From positions 1 through 64,000 of the forward strand of contig JBKEDC010000024.1 of the NCBI GenBank assembly GCA_047975205.1: a stretch of 64,000 nt of DNA, given 5' to 3'. Below are positions 56,247 through 64,000 of the stretch, piece after piece. The DNA is from JBKEDC01 sp047975205. Its GTDB lineage: Bacteria > Bacteroidota > Bacteroidia > Bacteroidales > Prolixibacteraceae. Made by a program: the position numbers and the translations under genes. The notes under the pieces are model-generated. The model was not told the origin of the DNA. It saw only the letters and a list, made by a program, of their open reading frames with translations, and ran no database searches. Position 1 is the first letter of the stretch. The number at the start of each line of letters is the position of its first letter.

Positions 56247-56648
56247 TTAATCTTCTTTAAATTTTGGTTTCATAATCTCTGCATAAACAATAGCCTTTTT
56301 CAAATCAAAATTCGACAAGACGGGTTCAAAGGTTTCCACTTGCAATTCCTTAGACACATCACCTGCTGCTTTCATTCTCGATTTAGACCTATGTTTTTCT
56401 GCTTTAGGCAACACCTCTTCTGGAGTAATGTTCGATTGCTTTGATTCTACTTTATCAAAGAACGGTGGGGAGACCGGTTTTGTTCGCTCTTCTTCAAACC
56501 TGTCTTTTTCCCAAAAATCTTCCGGCAGCGAATCGTCTTCAAATATTTTTTGAAAAACAGAATCGCTTTTGCCGTCTTTCGCTCGACGCTTACGCTCAGC
56601 AAAAAAAACGAAGACCAAGGATATCAGTATAAAAATAATATTTTCCAT
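56247..56648 (-). CDS. Hypothetical single-pass membrane protein
   Basis: The 133 residues start with a short hydrophobic segment (NIIFILISLVFVFFAE), followed by a strongly charged, probably disordered cytoplasmic part (KRRAKDGKSD, FWEKDRFEEERTK). A compact C-terminal block (FDLKKAIVYAEIMKPKF) ends in acidic residues. That last block is the part that looks conserved in similar Bacteroidales proteins, though I cannot name a family. No obvious function. Confidence 0.6.
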   Translation of the reverse strand: MENIIFILISLVFVFFAERKRRAKDGKSDSVFQKIFEDDSLPEDFWEKDRFEEERTKPVSPPFFDKVESKQSNITPEEVLPKAEKHRSKSRMKAAGDVSKELQVETFEPVLSNFDLKKAIVYAEIMKPKFKED

Positions 56649-56725
56649 TCTTTATTAGCTTTCTATATCATCAATTCAATAAATGCTTTAAATTGCACCT
56701 AATTTTCCTAACAAAGATAACAAAT

Positions 56726-57178
56726 ATGCATATGTTCAAAACTATCTACCTAAATTTTTTATTAGTCACCGGTATTACTTTATCATCTTGTGCCGACAAT
56801 TTTGTATCGTCTATACCAAATACGGATTTCGAACTGCAAATAAATCTAAATATCTACAACGATCTTTTGGTTCCCGGAGGAGCTAAATATTTTTCGGCAG
56901 GCGGATATAGTGGTGTGTGGGTAATTAATAGTCCTATCTTATCAGGAGAAAACAACCCTTTTATTGCATTCGATGCTTGCTGCCCTTATGAATCTAAGCA
57001 TGACATTATTGTCAAAAACAAAGGAACTTATGCCGAATGCGATAGTTGCCATACCATATACAATTGGCAGATTGATGGTTCGGTTCTTGCCGGAGATTCT
57101 TTGGGAGGATTAGGAACCGAACCTTTGCGCCCATACAGTATTTCAAAAACAGGCTCCATGCTCACTGTTTTCAACTAA
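56726..57178 (+). CDS. Lipoprotein with a Rieske-like C-terminal domain
   Basis: The frame is open from TTG at 56693, but ATG at 56726 (or 56732) begins the lipoprotein signal (FLLVTGITLSSC). The rest resembles a Rieske [2Fe-2S] fold: FIAFDACCPYE, about 25 residues, then ECDSCHTIYNW, and a Gly-rich end GDSLGGLGTEPLRPYSI. The second Rieske half (CxxCH) is present. In the first half the position that should be His (CxH) appears to be Tyr (CPY), so a normal cluster is doubtful. Short, single gene. Confidence 0.65.
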   Translation: MHMFKTIYLNFLLVTGITLSSCADNFVSSIPNTDFELQINLNIYNDLLVPGGAKYFSAGGYSGVWVINSPILSGENNPFIAFDACCPYESKHDIIVKNKGTYAECDSCHTIYNWQIDGSVLAGDSLGGLGTEPLRPYSISKTGSMLTVFN

Positions 57179-57200
57179 GAATAGACATTTATCGATACAT

Positions 57201-57239
57201 AAAGAGGCTGTCTGAAAAGTCTAGACAGCCTCTTTTTAT
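57201..57239. terminator. Bidirectional terminator between convergent genes
   Basis: AAAGAGGCTGTCT pairs with AGACAGCCTCTTT (13 bp), followed by TTTATG, between the Rieske-like lipoprotein and the DUF4861 gene on the opposite strand. Confidence 0.85.
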
Positions 57240-57256
57240 GTATTGTGCATGTATCA

Positions 57257-58549
57257 TTATTGAATAGACACTTCCAACGGGCTATCCCATTTTTTTGCTT
57301 CGTCTTTTAAATACGATTTAAAGTTTGTCATTTCTTTCCATTTTGCATTTTCTAATCCCCAAACTGCAGAGAAATAATGACGAGCCGGTGTATCATTCTT
57401 AATCTTCTGAGCCACAAAGTAAGTGTCTGATATAACATTACTAAACTCCTTTTCAGAAACTGTTTGATATTGCTTACCTTTGAAGTAGTAATTATCTTTA
57501 TTTGCCTCTCCGATTTTAGTTATTTCATTCGCTTTCACTACAACAGCCATTCCTAACTCATCGTTATTTAGCGATTGTACATCATGCGTTGCAATAGCCT
57601 TGTAATCTTTGCTCACATCAAATTGCTGAGGCTTTGTATTTTTCAGTTTTGTGGTAACAATACCTGTTGCTATTTGTTTTTCTCCTTGGAATCCGGAAAC
57701 AGTCACATCTGATTGAAACCAATATTTTCCCGGATATATCGCAATGCGTTCTTTGGCTGAAAGATTTTGCCCTTCCACGTGCCAACCTTTATAAATCAAA
57801 TCAAACACGGAACGTACCGGACCCTCTGTTATTTTTTGATACTCATAGTCATCTGTTGAACCCAAACGATATAAAGAATCATTTTCAAATAAGGCTAAAC
57901 CTCCGGATCCCACTGAGTTGCCACAATGCAGAATATCCATTCCCCAATCGGCCAAATCATGATAGCTTCCCATCTCAGGTGTATGTATTTTATCGATGAT
58001 AAGACCGGGTTTGCGCTTTCCAAATAAGTCTTTCACGTTTCTACAATCGAAATAATTTCGGAAACCCATTTTATCGTTTTCCCAACTTACACTTTCTCCT
58101 TGGGCAATAATTTCAAACGGTTCTGTGGCAGGAATGGCAGTATAATGGTCGTATTCCTTATAGGTTCCATCCGGTTGATGAATACCTAAACGAACATTGG
58201 TACGTTTTTCAAAAGTCGGATATTTTACCGACTCCACGCATTCCACCTCGCAGTTAAGCGTTTCATTAGCCCCAATATTAACAATAAAAGCCAGCTCATC
58301 CCAATTGCCGTCGCGATTCATATCATCAAGCTGGGTTGGCACATATTTACCATTCAGTTTTACAACAGGCAACAAATTGTTTTTCTCATTAAGTTTCAAA
58401 GCACTCTCAAGCTCTGCTCTTTTGAGTACAATCACTTCATCAGCACGCGCCTCATTTAAATTATTCTTCACACTAATTACCGGTTCTTTCGAGCACGACA
58501 ATAAAGCCGTCATCAACAAGAATGCCGGAATAAACTTATAACTTTTCAC
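57257..58549 (-). CDS. DUF4861-family lipoprotein
   Basis: The 430 residues begin with a lipoprotein signal (MKSYKFIPAFLLMTALLSC). The family block reads SVKNNLNEARADEVIVLKRAEL and LPVVKLNGKYVPTQLDDMNRDGNWDEL. Later segments MGFRNYFDCRNVKDLFGKRKPGL and YHDLADWGMDILHCGNSVGSGGL are also characteristic. DUF4861 proteins are often encoded in loci that degrade uronic-acid polysaccharides. Here the gene stands alone. The catalytic role is not established to my knowledge. The sequence looks intact. Confidence 0.82.
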   Translation of the reverse strand: MKSYKFIPAFLLMTALLSCSKEPVISVKNNLNEARADEVIVLKRAELESALKLNEKNNLLPVVKLNGKYVPTQLDDMNRDGNWDELAFIVNIGANETLNCEVECVESVKYPTFEKRTNVRLGIHQPDGTYKEYDHYTAIPATEPFEIIAQGESVSWENDKMGFRNYFDCRNVKDLFGKRKPGLIIDKIHTPEMGSYHDLADWGMDILHCGNSVGSGGLALFENDSLYRLGSTDDYEYQKITEGPVRSVFDLIYKGWHVEGQNLSAKERIAIYPGKYWFQSDVTVSGFQGEKQIATGIVTTKLKNTKPQQFDVSKDYKAIATHDVQSLNNDELGMAVVVKANEITKIGEANKDNYYFKGKQYQTVSEKEFSNVISDTYFVAQKIKNDTPARHYFSAVWGLENAKWKEMTNFKSYLKDEAKKWDSPLEVSIQ

Positions 58550-58623
58550 AACTTACATTATTAATGAATTAAACAAATTACCTATATCAACCAAAAATAA
58601 ACAAATATTCAGTAGTGCCTACT

Positions 58624-58660
58624 AAAAAAGACGTTTCATGAAATATGAAACGTCTTTTTT
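58624..58660. terminator. Terminator after tig
   Basis: AAAAAAGACGTTTCAT pairs with ATGAAACGTCTTTTTT around GAAAT, a 16-bp perfect stem, 25 bp beyond the tig stop. Confidence 0.88.
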
Positions 58661-58684
58661 AGAATTAATTTATCTTCTGAAAGA

Positions 58685-60049
58685 CTATTTAGTTTCAAAT
58701 AGTTTAGCAAATTCTTCTTCGCTAACCATTTTTTCGTCAATAGCCACTTTTCCTTTGATTACTGCCAACACTTTTTCTTCAAAAGCTTGATTCATCATAC
58801 GGCTGCGGTTTTTCTCGTCTTGCAACATTTGTTGAGCATAGTTTTCCAACAAATCATCAGGGGCACTTCCCATGCCGTATTGAGCAAATTGCATGGCTGC
58901 CGTTTTCTTTGCAATAGCAGTTACATCTTCTTGCTCCAATTTCACTTCATTATCTTTAGCTACCTTATCTCTGATTAGCTGCCAACGGAAATCGTTAATA
59001 ATACCGGCAAAGTTTTCTTCCAAGCTTGCATGAGTCATTTCTTTGTTTGTTTCCAACAACCAACGTTTCAAGAATTCTTCCGGCAAGTCGAAAGCAATTT
59101 TATCTACCAAAATTTCTTTTGCGTCAAGCAAGAATTTATATTCGCTCGACTGCTCATAATTTTTAGCAATATCTTCTTTCATTTTAGCGCGGAAAGCTTC
59201 AATAGTTTTCACTTCTGTATCTTTTCCGAGCACCATGGCAAAAAATTCTTCATTCAATTCTGCTTCTTGAAATTGAAGCACCTCAACAACAGTGAATTTA
59301 TAATTTTTGCCCTCTTCAATACTTTCTATTTGATCGTGAGGAATATTTAACATATGAGCCACCTCATGTTTGTTGCCATACACTTTCACCGGATCGAAAG
59401 TCAACACTCCCCCTACTTTAATACCTATTGCTTCTGCTTTAATGGCATCATCTTTCATTAAATCGATGGCAATAGCTACATTACCGGCTTTCACACCGTC
59501 TTCAACTTCATTCCCATCAGCATCTAATTCTGCAATATCCACTCGAAGTGTATCTTTTTCGGCAGCAACCTCTACAGGTATATTTTGCCCCATACGTTGC
59601 GTGTAAGATTCCACTTGCTTATCTACCATTTCTTCTGTTACATCAATTTGGTAGTAAGGATATTTTTTGCGCTTGTCAATTTTTACTTCAAATTCAGGAG
59701 CCCAAGCAATGTCGAATATAAATTCGAATTCTTCTTGACTTTCCCAATTGATTTCAGCTTGTTTTTCTTCGTTTGGAAGAGGATCTCCTAACATATTGAT
59801 TTTTTCTGCTTCAACATATTTAGGAATTTCTGCCGAGATAATACGATTAATCTCATCGGCCAATACAGCTGTACCATATTGTTTTCTAACCAAACCTGCC
59901 GGTACTTTACCCGGACGGAATCCCGGCATATTTACTTTTTTACGATAGTCTTTTAAAGTTTTCTCTACCGCATCGGCATAGTCTGCTTTCTCGATTTTTA
60001 GAGTAAGCGTGGCACTAAGCTCATTAATGTTTTCTCTTGAAATGTTCAT
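58685..60049 (-). CDS. tig: Trigger factor
   Basis: This is a ribosome-bound chaperone. The 454 residues contain the ribosome-binding N-domain (KTLKDYRKKVNMPGFRPGKVPAGLVRKQYG, the signature near 30-60), a central FKBP-like domain that is poorly conserved (about 150-250), and a helical C-domain. The Bacteroidota form commonly has a degenerate FKBP domain, so isomerase activity is uncertain. The tRNA-Leu gene lies about 130 bp upstream in the same direction. Confidence 0.92.
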   Translation of the reverse strand: MNISRENINELSATLTLKIEKADYADAVEKTLKDYRKKVNMPGFRPGKVPAGLVRKQYGTAVLADEINRIISAEIPKYVEAEKINMLGDPLPNEEKQAEINWESQEEFEFIFDIAWAPEFEVKIDKRKKYPYYQIDVTEEMVDKQVESYTQRMGQNIPVEVAAEKDTLRVDIAELDADGNEVEDGVKAGNVAIAIDLMKDDAIKAEAIGIKVGGVLTFDPVKVYGNKHEVAHMLNIPHDQIESIEEGKNYKFTVVEVLQFQEAELNEEFFAMVLGKDTEVKTIEAFRAKMKEDIAKNYEQSSEYKFLLDAKEILVDKIAFDLPEEFLKRWLLETNKEMTHASLEENFAGIINDFRWQLIRDKVAKDNEVKLEQEDVTAIAKKTAAMQFAQYGMGSAPDDLLENYAQQMLQDEKNRSRMMNQAFEEKVLAVIKGKVAIDEKMVSEEEFAKLFETK

Positions 60050-60132
60050 TATAACTATACTTTAACGTTCTCAAAATAACCGAGAAATCGGCCGACGTTT
60101 TTTATTATTTAAAAAATTGTGTATAAACAAGA

Positions 60133-60168
60133 AAACCGCCGCCTTGGTATCACCAAGAGCGGCGGTTT
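60133..60168 (-). terminator. Terminator of tRNA-Leu
   Basis: AAACCGCCGC pairs with GCGGCGGTTT, extended internally by CTTGG/CCAAG, followed on the minus strand by TTTTCTTGTTT. It starts 9 bp beyond the tRNA 3' end. Confidence 0.88.
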
Positions 60169-60176
60169 GTCGTTAG

Positions 60177-60258
60177 TGCGGATGAAGGGACTCGAACCCC
60201 CACGCCGTAAGACACTAGATCCTAAGTCTAGCGCGTCTACCAATTCCGCCACATCCGC
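60177..60258 (-). tRNA. tRNA-Leu (anticodon TAG)
   Basis: The 82-nt tRNA on the minus strand has a long variable arm. The acceptor starts GCGGATGTGGCGGAATTGG, the anticodon stem-loop CTAGACTTAGGATCTAG contains TAG, and the T-arm reads GGGGGTTCGAGTCCC; the 3' part pairs with the acceptor and ends in discriminator A. CCA is not encoded. Confidence 0.97.
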
Positions 60259-60403
60259 TTAACGATTGCAAATATACGATGGTTTTTATTACCTGCAATA
60301 GCCCGCTACAAAAAAAGTTCACTTTTTTTCAATATGCTATTGCAAAATATTCAAAACCAACGCCTTGCAATGATTTAATTTTAGTGTCATTTCGGCAAAT
60401 AAA

Positions 60404-61207
60404 CTATTCATCATGTTGTCTAGGTTCTTTATTCATGAACCAATAGGTCAGTTTGTCTAGCAATCTAGGCCAAAACTTACTCAAGAATACGGTAAATCTT
60501 CCTTCCCAGAAAGTCAAAACAAGCTGTCTTTTCCTTCGTTTTACAGATTTATATATGCGAGATGCCACTGTTTCTGCCGACATCATTTTTTCTTCTTTTC
60601 GCGGAGTTTCTCCCTGTTCTTCTCCATGTGCGGTTAAAGCCGAAAAGCGAATCTCAGAAGTTGTAAATGCCGGAGCAGCTACCAATACATGCAAATTGTG
60701 TGGTTTATTCTCTATCCTCAGTGTATCTAAGAATCCGCGGACAGCAAATTTGGAAGATACATAGGCAGTTCTACCTGGCAAGCCCACATAACCGGCAATA
60801 GATATAACCCCCACAACCGAGCCCTTCGCTTCTAATAAATGGGGTAAAGCATATTTCGTGCAGTAAATTGTACCCCAAAAATTAACATCTATCACTTGCT
60901 TGAGTACTTTCACGTCAACATCTTCAAAATTTGCACGCATGGAAACACCTGCATTATTTATAAGCACATCAATCCTACCATAGGCAGATAATGCTGTTTG
61001 AATCAATCGCTCACAATCTGCTTCCTTCGTCACATCAGTTTCGCAAATCGTAACGTTCAACGTGCCCAATTCTTCTTGAATGACTCGTAGCCGCTCTAAT
61101 CTTCGTGCTCCGAGAACAACCCTTGAGCCTTTCCGTACGAACTCATAAGCCAAAGCTTTACCAATACCTGAAGAGGCTCCCGTTATGATGACTACCTTAT
61201 CTTTCAT
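60404..61207 (-). CDS. Short-chain dehydrogenase/reductase
   Basis: The 267 residues have the Rossmann start VVIITGASSGIGKALAY, then NNAGVSM, and the catalytic pair in YVSSKFA with the preceding Ser region. A C-terminal tail (RLLDKLTYWFMNKEP) resembles the membrane-associated, DltE/YqjQ-like SDRs. Substrate cannot be read. Complete by length. Confidence 0.9.
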   Translation of the reverse strand: MKDKVVIITGASSGIGKALAYEFVRKGSRVVLGARRLERLRVIQEELGTLNVTICETDVTKEADCERLIQTALSAYGRIDVLINNAGVSMRANFEDVDVKVLKQVIDVNFWGTIYCTKYALPHLLEAKGSVVGVISIAGYVGLPGRTAYVSSKFAVRGFLDTLRIENKPHNLHVLVAAPAFTTSEIRFSALTAHGEEQGETPRKEEKMMSAETVASRIYKSVKRRKRQLVLTFWEGRFTVFLSKFWPRLLDKLTYWFMNKEPRQHDE

Positions 61208-61775
61208 TGTTTTTTCTTGTTTTCTTCTTTACAAAAGTAATCTTTTTTATTGCTATCTCTACATCGCTCTAACATTTTGCTATTATCTTTCCAAAATAAA
61301 TATTTAGAAATCAGAACTTTATTAAAGTTAAGTCAACTTAGCCGACTGTACACTCAACACCTCACTTCAAATATACGAAAACTAAAGATATTAATTGACT
61401 TTATCAATTAATATTCATGATAAAATAGATGGTCATTTCTAAATAAAATAACCACAAACAACTAACAAACAGCATATTAAATATGAATACTAGCATGAGA
61501 AAAAGAGAAATCACAGCTAATTCACGCAGTACTTACCAAAGAATAAAGCAAATAACAGCCGATTCATTCAATACGTATTAATGAATGAAGCCAATGACAA
61601 ATAATTTATTCCATACTCATCAACAAATAAGATGACTTACAGTTAAGTCAACCAATACTCATCAACAGATTAAGCATAACTTTAGCTTGACATTTCTTAT
61701 TTCTATGTTATAACAGCATGCTTCTTTCGAGAGATATCAATCTTTTTAATAACTTTCGGGAAATAAGAATAAACC
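61208..61775. repeat. Non-coding region with short direct repeats and a palindrome
   Basis: No gene is visible in these 568 bp. The element AGTTAAGTCAAC occurs at 61326 and 61641. ATACTCATCAACA occurs at 61613 and 61655. A palindrome, TTCATTCA...TGAATGAA with ATACGTAT inside (61563-61589), lies between them. The sequence is AT-rich and could hold regulatory sites for the SDR or VOC gene. I cannot assign a function. Confidence 0.4.
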
Positions 61776-62156
61776 ATGAAAATTGAACATTTAGCACTCA
61801 ATGTACCCGATTCGGCAGCTATGGCCGATTGGTATGTGGAGCATTTGGCATTTAGAATAGTAAAGGCAGGTACATCTGCTCCTTTCGTGCGCTTTATTGC
61901 CGACACTGAGGGCTGTATGCTGGAATTGTATAGCAATGATTCAGCTCCTATATTTAATTACCAACACGTGCATCATTTATCTTTACATTTGGCTTTTGAA
62001 GTAGATCATCCGGATGTCATCAAAGAAAGATTAGAAGCCGCAGGAGCAAGTTTTGTAGAAAAGATAGAAACTGCCGATGGCGATACCCTTATTATGATGA
62101 AAGACCCTTGGAACATATCAATTCAGTTGTGCAAACGTGCAGAACGAATGATTTAA
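61776..62156 (+). CDS. Glyoxalase/VOC-superfamily protein
   Basis: The 126 residues have the betaalphabetabetabeta pattern of the VOC fold: HLALNVPDSAAMADWYVEHLAF at the start, then FVRFIADTEGCMLELYSND, HHLSLHLAFEVDHPD and MMKDPWNISIQLCKR. Two His/Glu metal positions typical of VOC enzymes can be pointed to (His near 5, Glu near 49), the rest less clearly. The specific reaction is unknown. Intact. Confidence 0.82.
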   Translation: MKIEHLALNVPDSAAMADWYVEHLAFRIVKAGTSAPFVRFIADTEGCMLELYSNDSAPIFNYQHVHHLSLHLAFEVDHPDVIKERLEAAGASFVEKIETADGDTLIMMKDPWNISIQLCKRAERMI

Positions 62157-62302
62157 CCCAAAATACATATTAGCTAAAGCATAAAGACGACACTCCTTTA
62201 TTTACATAAGGATAAAGCGTATGCAATGGGTTTAGAAACTTACAATTACACTGCCCATATGTTTCTTTTGTGAAAAATATAATTAAAATAGTTGTTTTTG
62301 TA

Positions 62303-62332
62303 TTTGTTATTCAACAAATATTACTAGCTTTG
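62303..62332 (+). promoter_or_regulatory. ilvD leader promoter
   Basis: TTTG at 62303-62306 and TAGCTTTG at 62325-62332, 18 bp apart, match the Bacteroides -33 and -7 elements. The transcript would start about 15 bases before the leader peptide ATG at 62354. Confidence 0.7.
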
Positions 62333-62353
62333 CTTTCATAATGAAAGATAATC

Positions 62354-62419
62354 ATGAAAAGTCTTACTAACATATCAATTATTAACGTCCTGCTCGTTGT
62401 CATTTCGAATATGAAGTGA
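62354..62419 (+). CDS. Branched-chain leader peptide of ilvD operon
   Basis: The 21-codon peptide contains the run ISIINVLLVVI: nine of eleven residues are Ile, Leu or Val, the end products of the pathway encoded downstream. It starts 15-20 bases after the promoter and its stop overlaps the antiterminator arm. This is the layout of a transcription-attenuation leader. It is too short to be found by length-based gene callers. Confidence 0.75.
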   Translation: MKSLTNISIINVLLVVISNMK

Positions 62420-62478
62420 GAATGTTCCTATGGATTATAATATACGGCCATTCTCGCTTATGCAAGAGTGGCTTTTTT
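62418..62478 (+). promoter_or_regulatory. ilvD attenuator (antiterminator plus terminator)
   Basis: Two exclusive hairpins share one strand. Antiterminator: GAGAATG (62418-62424) pairs with CATTCTC (62449-62455). Terminator: GCCATTCT (62447-62454) pairs with AGAGTGGC (62465-62472), followed by TTTTTT (62473-62478). The CCATTCT element is used by both, so only one can form. A ribosome stalled on scarce Ile/Val/Leu codons would leave GAGAATG free to form the antiterminator. A ribosome that reaches the stop, next to GAGAATG, would hide it. Confidence 0.75.
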
Positions 62479-62515
62479 GTTGGGGGAAAGTGGTCTTTTA
62501 AAATAAAACAATAAG

Positions 62516-64000
62516 ATGCTAAATAAATTAAGATCGGCAGCAACAACCGAAGGACGAAGAATGGCAGGAGCACGCAGCTTATGGCGTGCTAATGGTGTTA
62601 AAGAAGAACAATTTGGTAAACCCATGATTGCAGTGGTTAACTCATTCACGCAATTTGTTCCCGGACATGTACATCTTCACGATATCGGTCAGTTCGTAAA
62701 AGGAGAAATTGAGAAATTAGGGTGCTTTGCCGCCGAATTTAACACCATAGCTATTGATGATGGTATAGCCATGGGACACGATGGAATGCTGTATTCTTTG
62801 CCATCGCGCGATGTAATAGCCGATAGCGTAGAGTATATGTGTAATGCACACAAGGTTGATGCCATGATATGCATATCAAACTGCGACAAAATTACACCGG
62901 GCATGCTAATGGCAGCCATGCGCTTAAATATACCGGCAATTTTTGTTTCCGGAGGTCCTATGGAAGCCGGTGTGGTTGGCGAAAATAAATACGATTTAGT
63001 TGATGCCATGGTGAAAGCTGCCGACGACTCATACAACGATGATGATTTAGATGAATTGGAACGTAGTGCTTGCCCTACTTGCGGAAGTTGCTCGGGAATG
63101 TTCACCGCCAATTCCATGAATTGCTTGACCGAAGCCTTAGGCATGTCGCTTGCCGGCAACGGAACTATTGTTGCCACTCATGCTAATCGGAAACGATTAT
63201 TTGAAGAAGCAGCAAAAAAAATCGTGGAAATTACCTACGATTACTATCAGAACGACAACGAAAAGGTTTTACCAAAAAGTATCGCTTCTATCGATGCATT
63301 CAAAAATGCCATGAAGTTAGATATTGCCATGGGAGGATCCACAAATACCGTTCTACACCTCTTAGCCATAGCACAAGAGGCAGATGTTAATTTTACCATG
63401 AAAGATATTAATGAGCTTTCACGCATAACACCGAACTTATGCAAGGTAGCCCCTAATGGTCATTATCATGTGGAAGATGTGAATAGAGCCGGTGGAATAT
63501 TGGGCATATTGGCAGAACTGAACAATAAAGGCCTGCTTGAGCTTTCAACTAATAGAGTAGATGGCTTATGCTTAGGAGAAGCTATTGCTAAATATGACAT
63601 TCAAAATAAATCGGCTAAGCCTGAGGACGTGAAACGATACTTATCGGCACCGGGCGGAGGACGAAACTTAGTAATGAGCTCACAGGAAAATTATTACGAA
63701 TCATTCGATTTAGATAGAGAATCAGGCTGTATCAGAAGTTGCGAATATGCATACAACCAAGATGGAGGATTAGCCGTGCTGTATGGTAATATTGCCGAAG
63801 ATGGCTGTATCGTAAAAACGGCAGGTGTTGATGCCTCTGTGTATCAATTCAAAGGAACTGCGCGCGTGTTTGAATCTCAAGAGGATGCCGTAAATGGTAT
63901 TCTAGGTGAAGCTGTTCAAGCCGGTGATGTGGTTATCATTCGTTATGAAGGGCCGAAAGGAGGACCGGGCATGCAAGAAATGCTCTATCCTACTTCATAC
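62516..64000 (+). CDS. ilvD: Dihydroxy-acid dehydratase (3' end beyond window)
   Basis: IlvD carries out the third step of Ile/Val synthesis. The first 495 codons are present and open to the window edge; a full protein is about 600. Hallmarks: GRRMAGARSLWRANGV, PMIAVVNSFTQFVPGHVHL, CNAHKVDAMICISNCDKITPGM (iron-sulfur Cys), ACPTCGSCSGMFTANSMNCLTEALG (second Cys region), MGGSTNTVLHLLA and late RYEGPKGGPGMQEMLYPT. All catalytic blocks reached so far are intact. It lies 37 bp after the attenuator T-run. Probably followed by ilvB/ilvC, which are not visible. Confidence 0.97.
   Translation, partial: MLNKLRSAATTEGRRMAGARSLWRANGVKEEQFGKPMIAVVNSFTQFVPGHVHLHDIGQFVKGEIEKLGCFAAEFNTIAIDDGIAMGHDGMLYSLPSRDVIADSVEYMCNAHKVDAMICISNCDKITPGMLMAAMRLNIPAIFVSGGPMEAGVVGENKYDLVDAMVKAADDSYNDDDLDELERSACPTCGSCSGMFTANSMNCLTEALGMSLAGNGTIVATHANRKRLFEEAAKKIVEITYDYYQNDNEKVLPKSIASIDAFKNAMKLDIAMGGSTNTVLHLLAIAQEADVNFTMKDINELSRITPNLCKVAPNGHYHVEDVNRAGGILGILAELNNKGLLELSTNRVDGLCLGEAIAKYDIQNKSAKPEDVKRYLSAPGGGRNLVMSSQENYYESFDLDRESGCIRSCEYAYNQDGGLAVLYGNIAEDGCIVKTAGVDASVYQFKGTARVFESQEDAVNGILGEAVQAGDVVIIRYEGPKGGPGMQEMLYPTSY

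Noticed and set aside
1..64000. CRISPR array, rRNA operon or complete insertion sequence
   Set aside because: I saw no regularly spaced repeats with unique spacers, no rRNA sequence and no intact transposase.

Overview
The window looks like chromosomal DNA from a low-GC member of the Bacteroidota, most likely Bacteroidales. The evidence is a SusC/SusD pair, a hybrid two-component regulator carrying an AraC domain, promoters of the Bacteroides type (TTTG, then TAnnTTTG about 18-20 bp later), the GldA/GldE-type genes, the bifunctional hisB and hisIE genes, and a DUF6377 regulator. The species cannot be named from the sequence alone.

Positions 1-24.5 kb are accessory and partly decayed. They hold a carbohydrate locus: SusD, SusC, a catalytically dead tyrosine-phosphatase-like protein, a hybrid two-component system, a GH2 enzyme, a rhamnogalacturonan-acetylesterase-like protein and mannonate dehydratase. 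This set fits breakdown of an acetylated, uronic-acid-containing glycan such as pectin or a glucuronide side chain. At least five of its accessory genes are broken: two sialate O-acetylesterase-like genes, a polysaccharide deacetylase, the CE12 esterase, and a fructuronate reductase. The last has a stop at codon 6 and is fused in frame to the back half of an alpha-oxoamine synthase. Then follow a TetR regulator, two lipoprotein genes (both interrupted), a small outer-membrane barrel, and a 3'-truncated tyrosine recombinase beside tRNA-Val. The mixture of nonsense codons and frameshifts argues for real decay rather than sequencing error alone.

Positions 24.6-64 kb are mostly intact housekeeping DNA. 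From 27.4 to 37.1 kb lies a complete histidine operon on the minus strand (hisG-D-C-B-H-A-F-IE), interleaved with purU, a TlpA-like thioredoxin and a bestrophin-like channel. It is preceded by a likely leader peptide and attenuator. Next come a HAD phosphatase, a DHH phosphoesterase, ndk, metH (with no usable ATG start), a GldA-type ABC ATPase, frr, a hairpin- and repeat-rich patch with a gene remnant, PpiD, a CBS-domain protein, LptC, a TPR protein, then coaX-nadC-nadB, HIT, greA, two lipoproteins, trigger factor, tRNA-Leu, an SDR and a VOC protein. The window ends inside ilvD, which is preceded by a textbook-looking Ile/Leu/Val leader peptide with mutually exclusive antiterminator and terminator hairpins.

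The most notable signals are the two attenuators, the uxuB/oxoamine-synthase chimera, the Cys-to-Ser phosphatase coupled to the hybrid regulator, the repeat patch at 45.4-45.8 kb, and the non-ATG start of metH.
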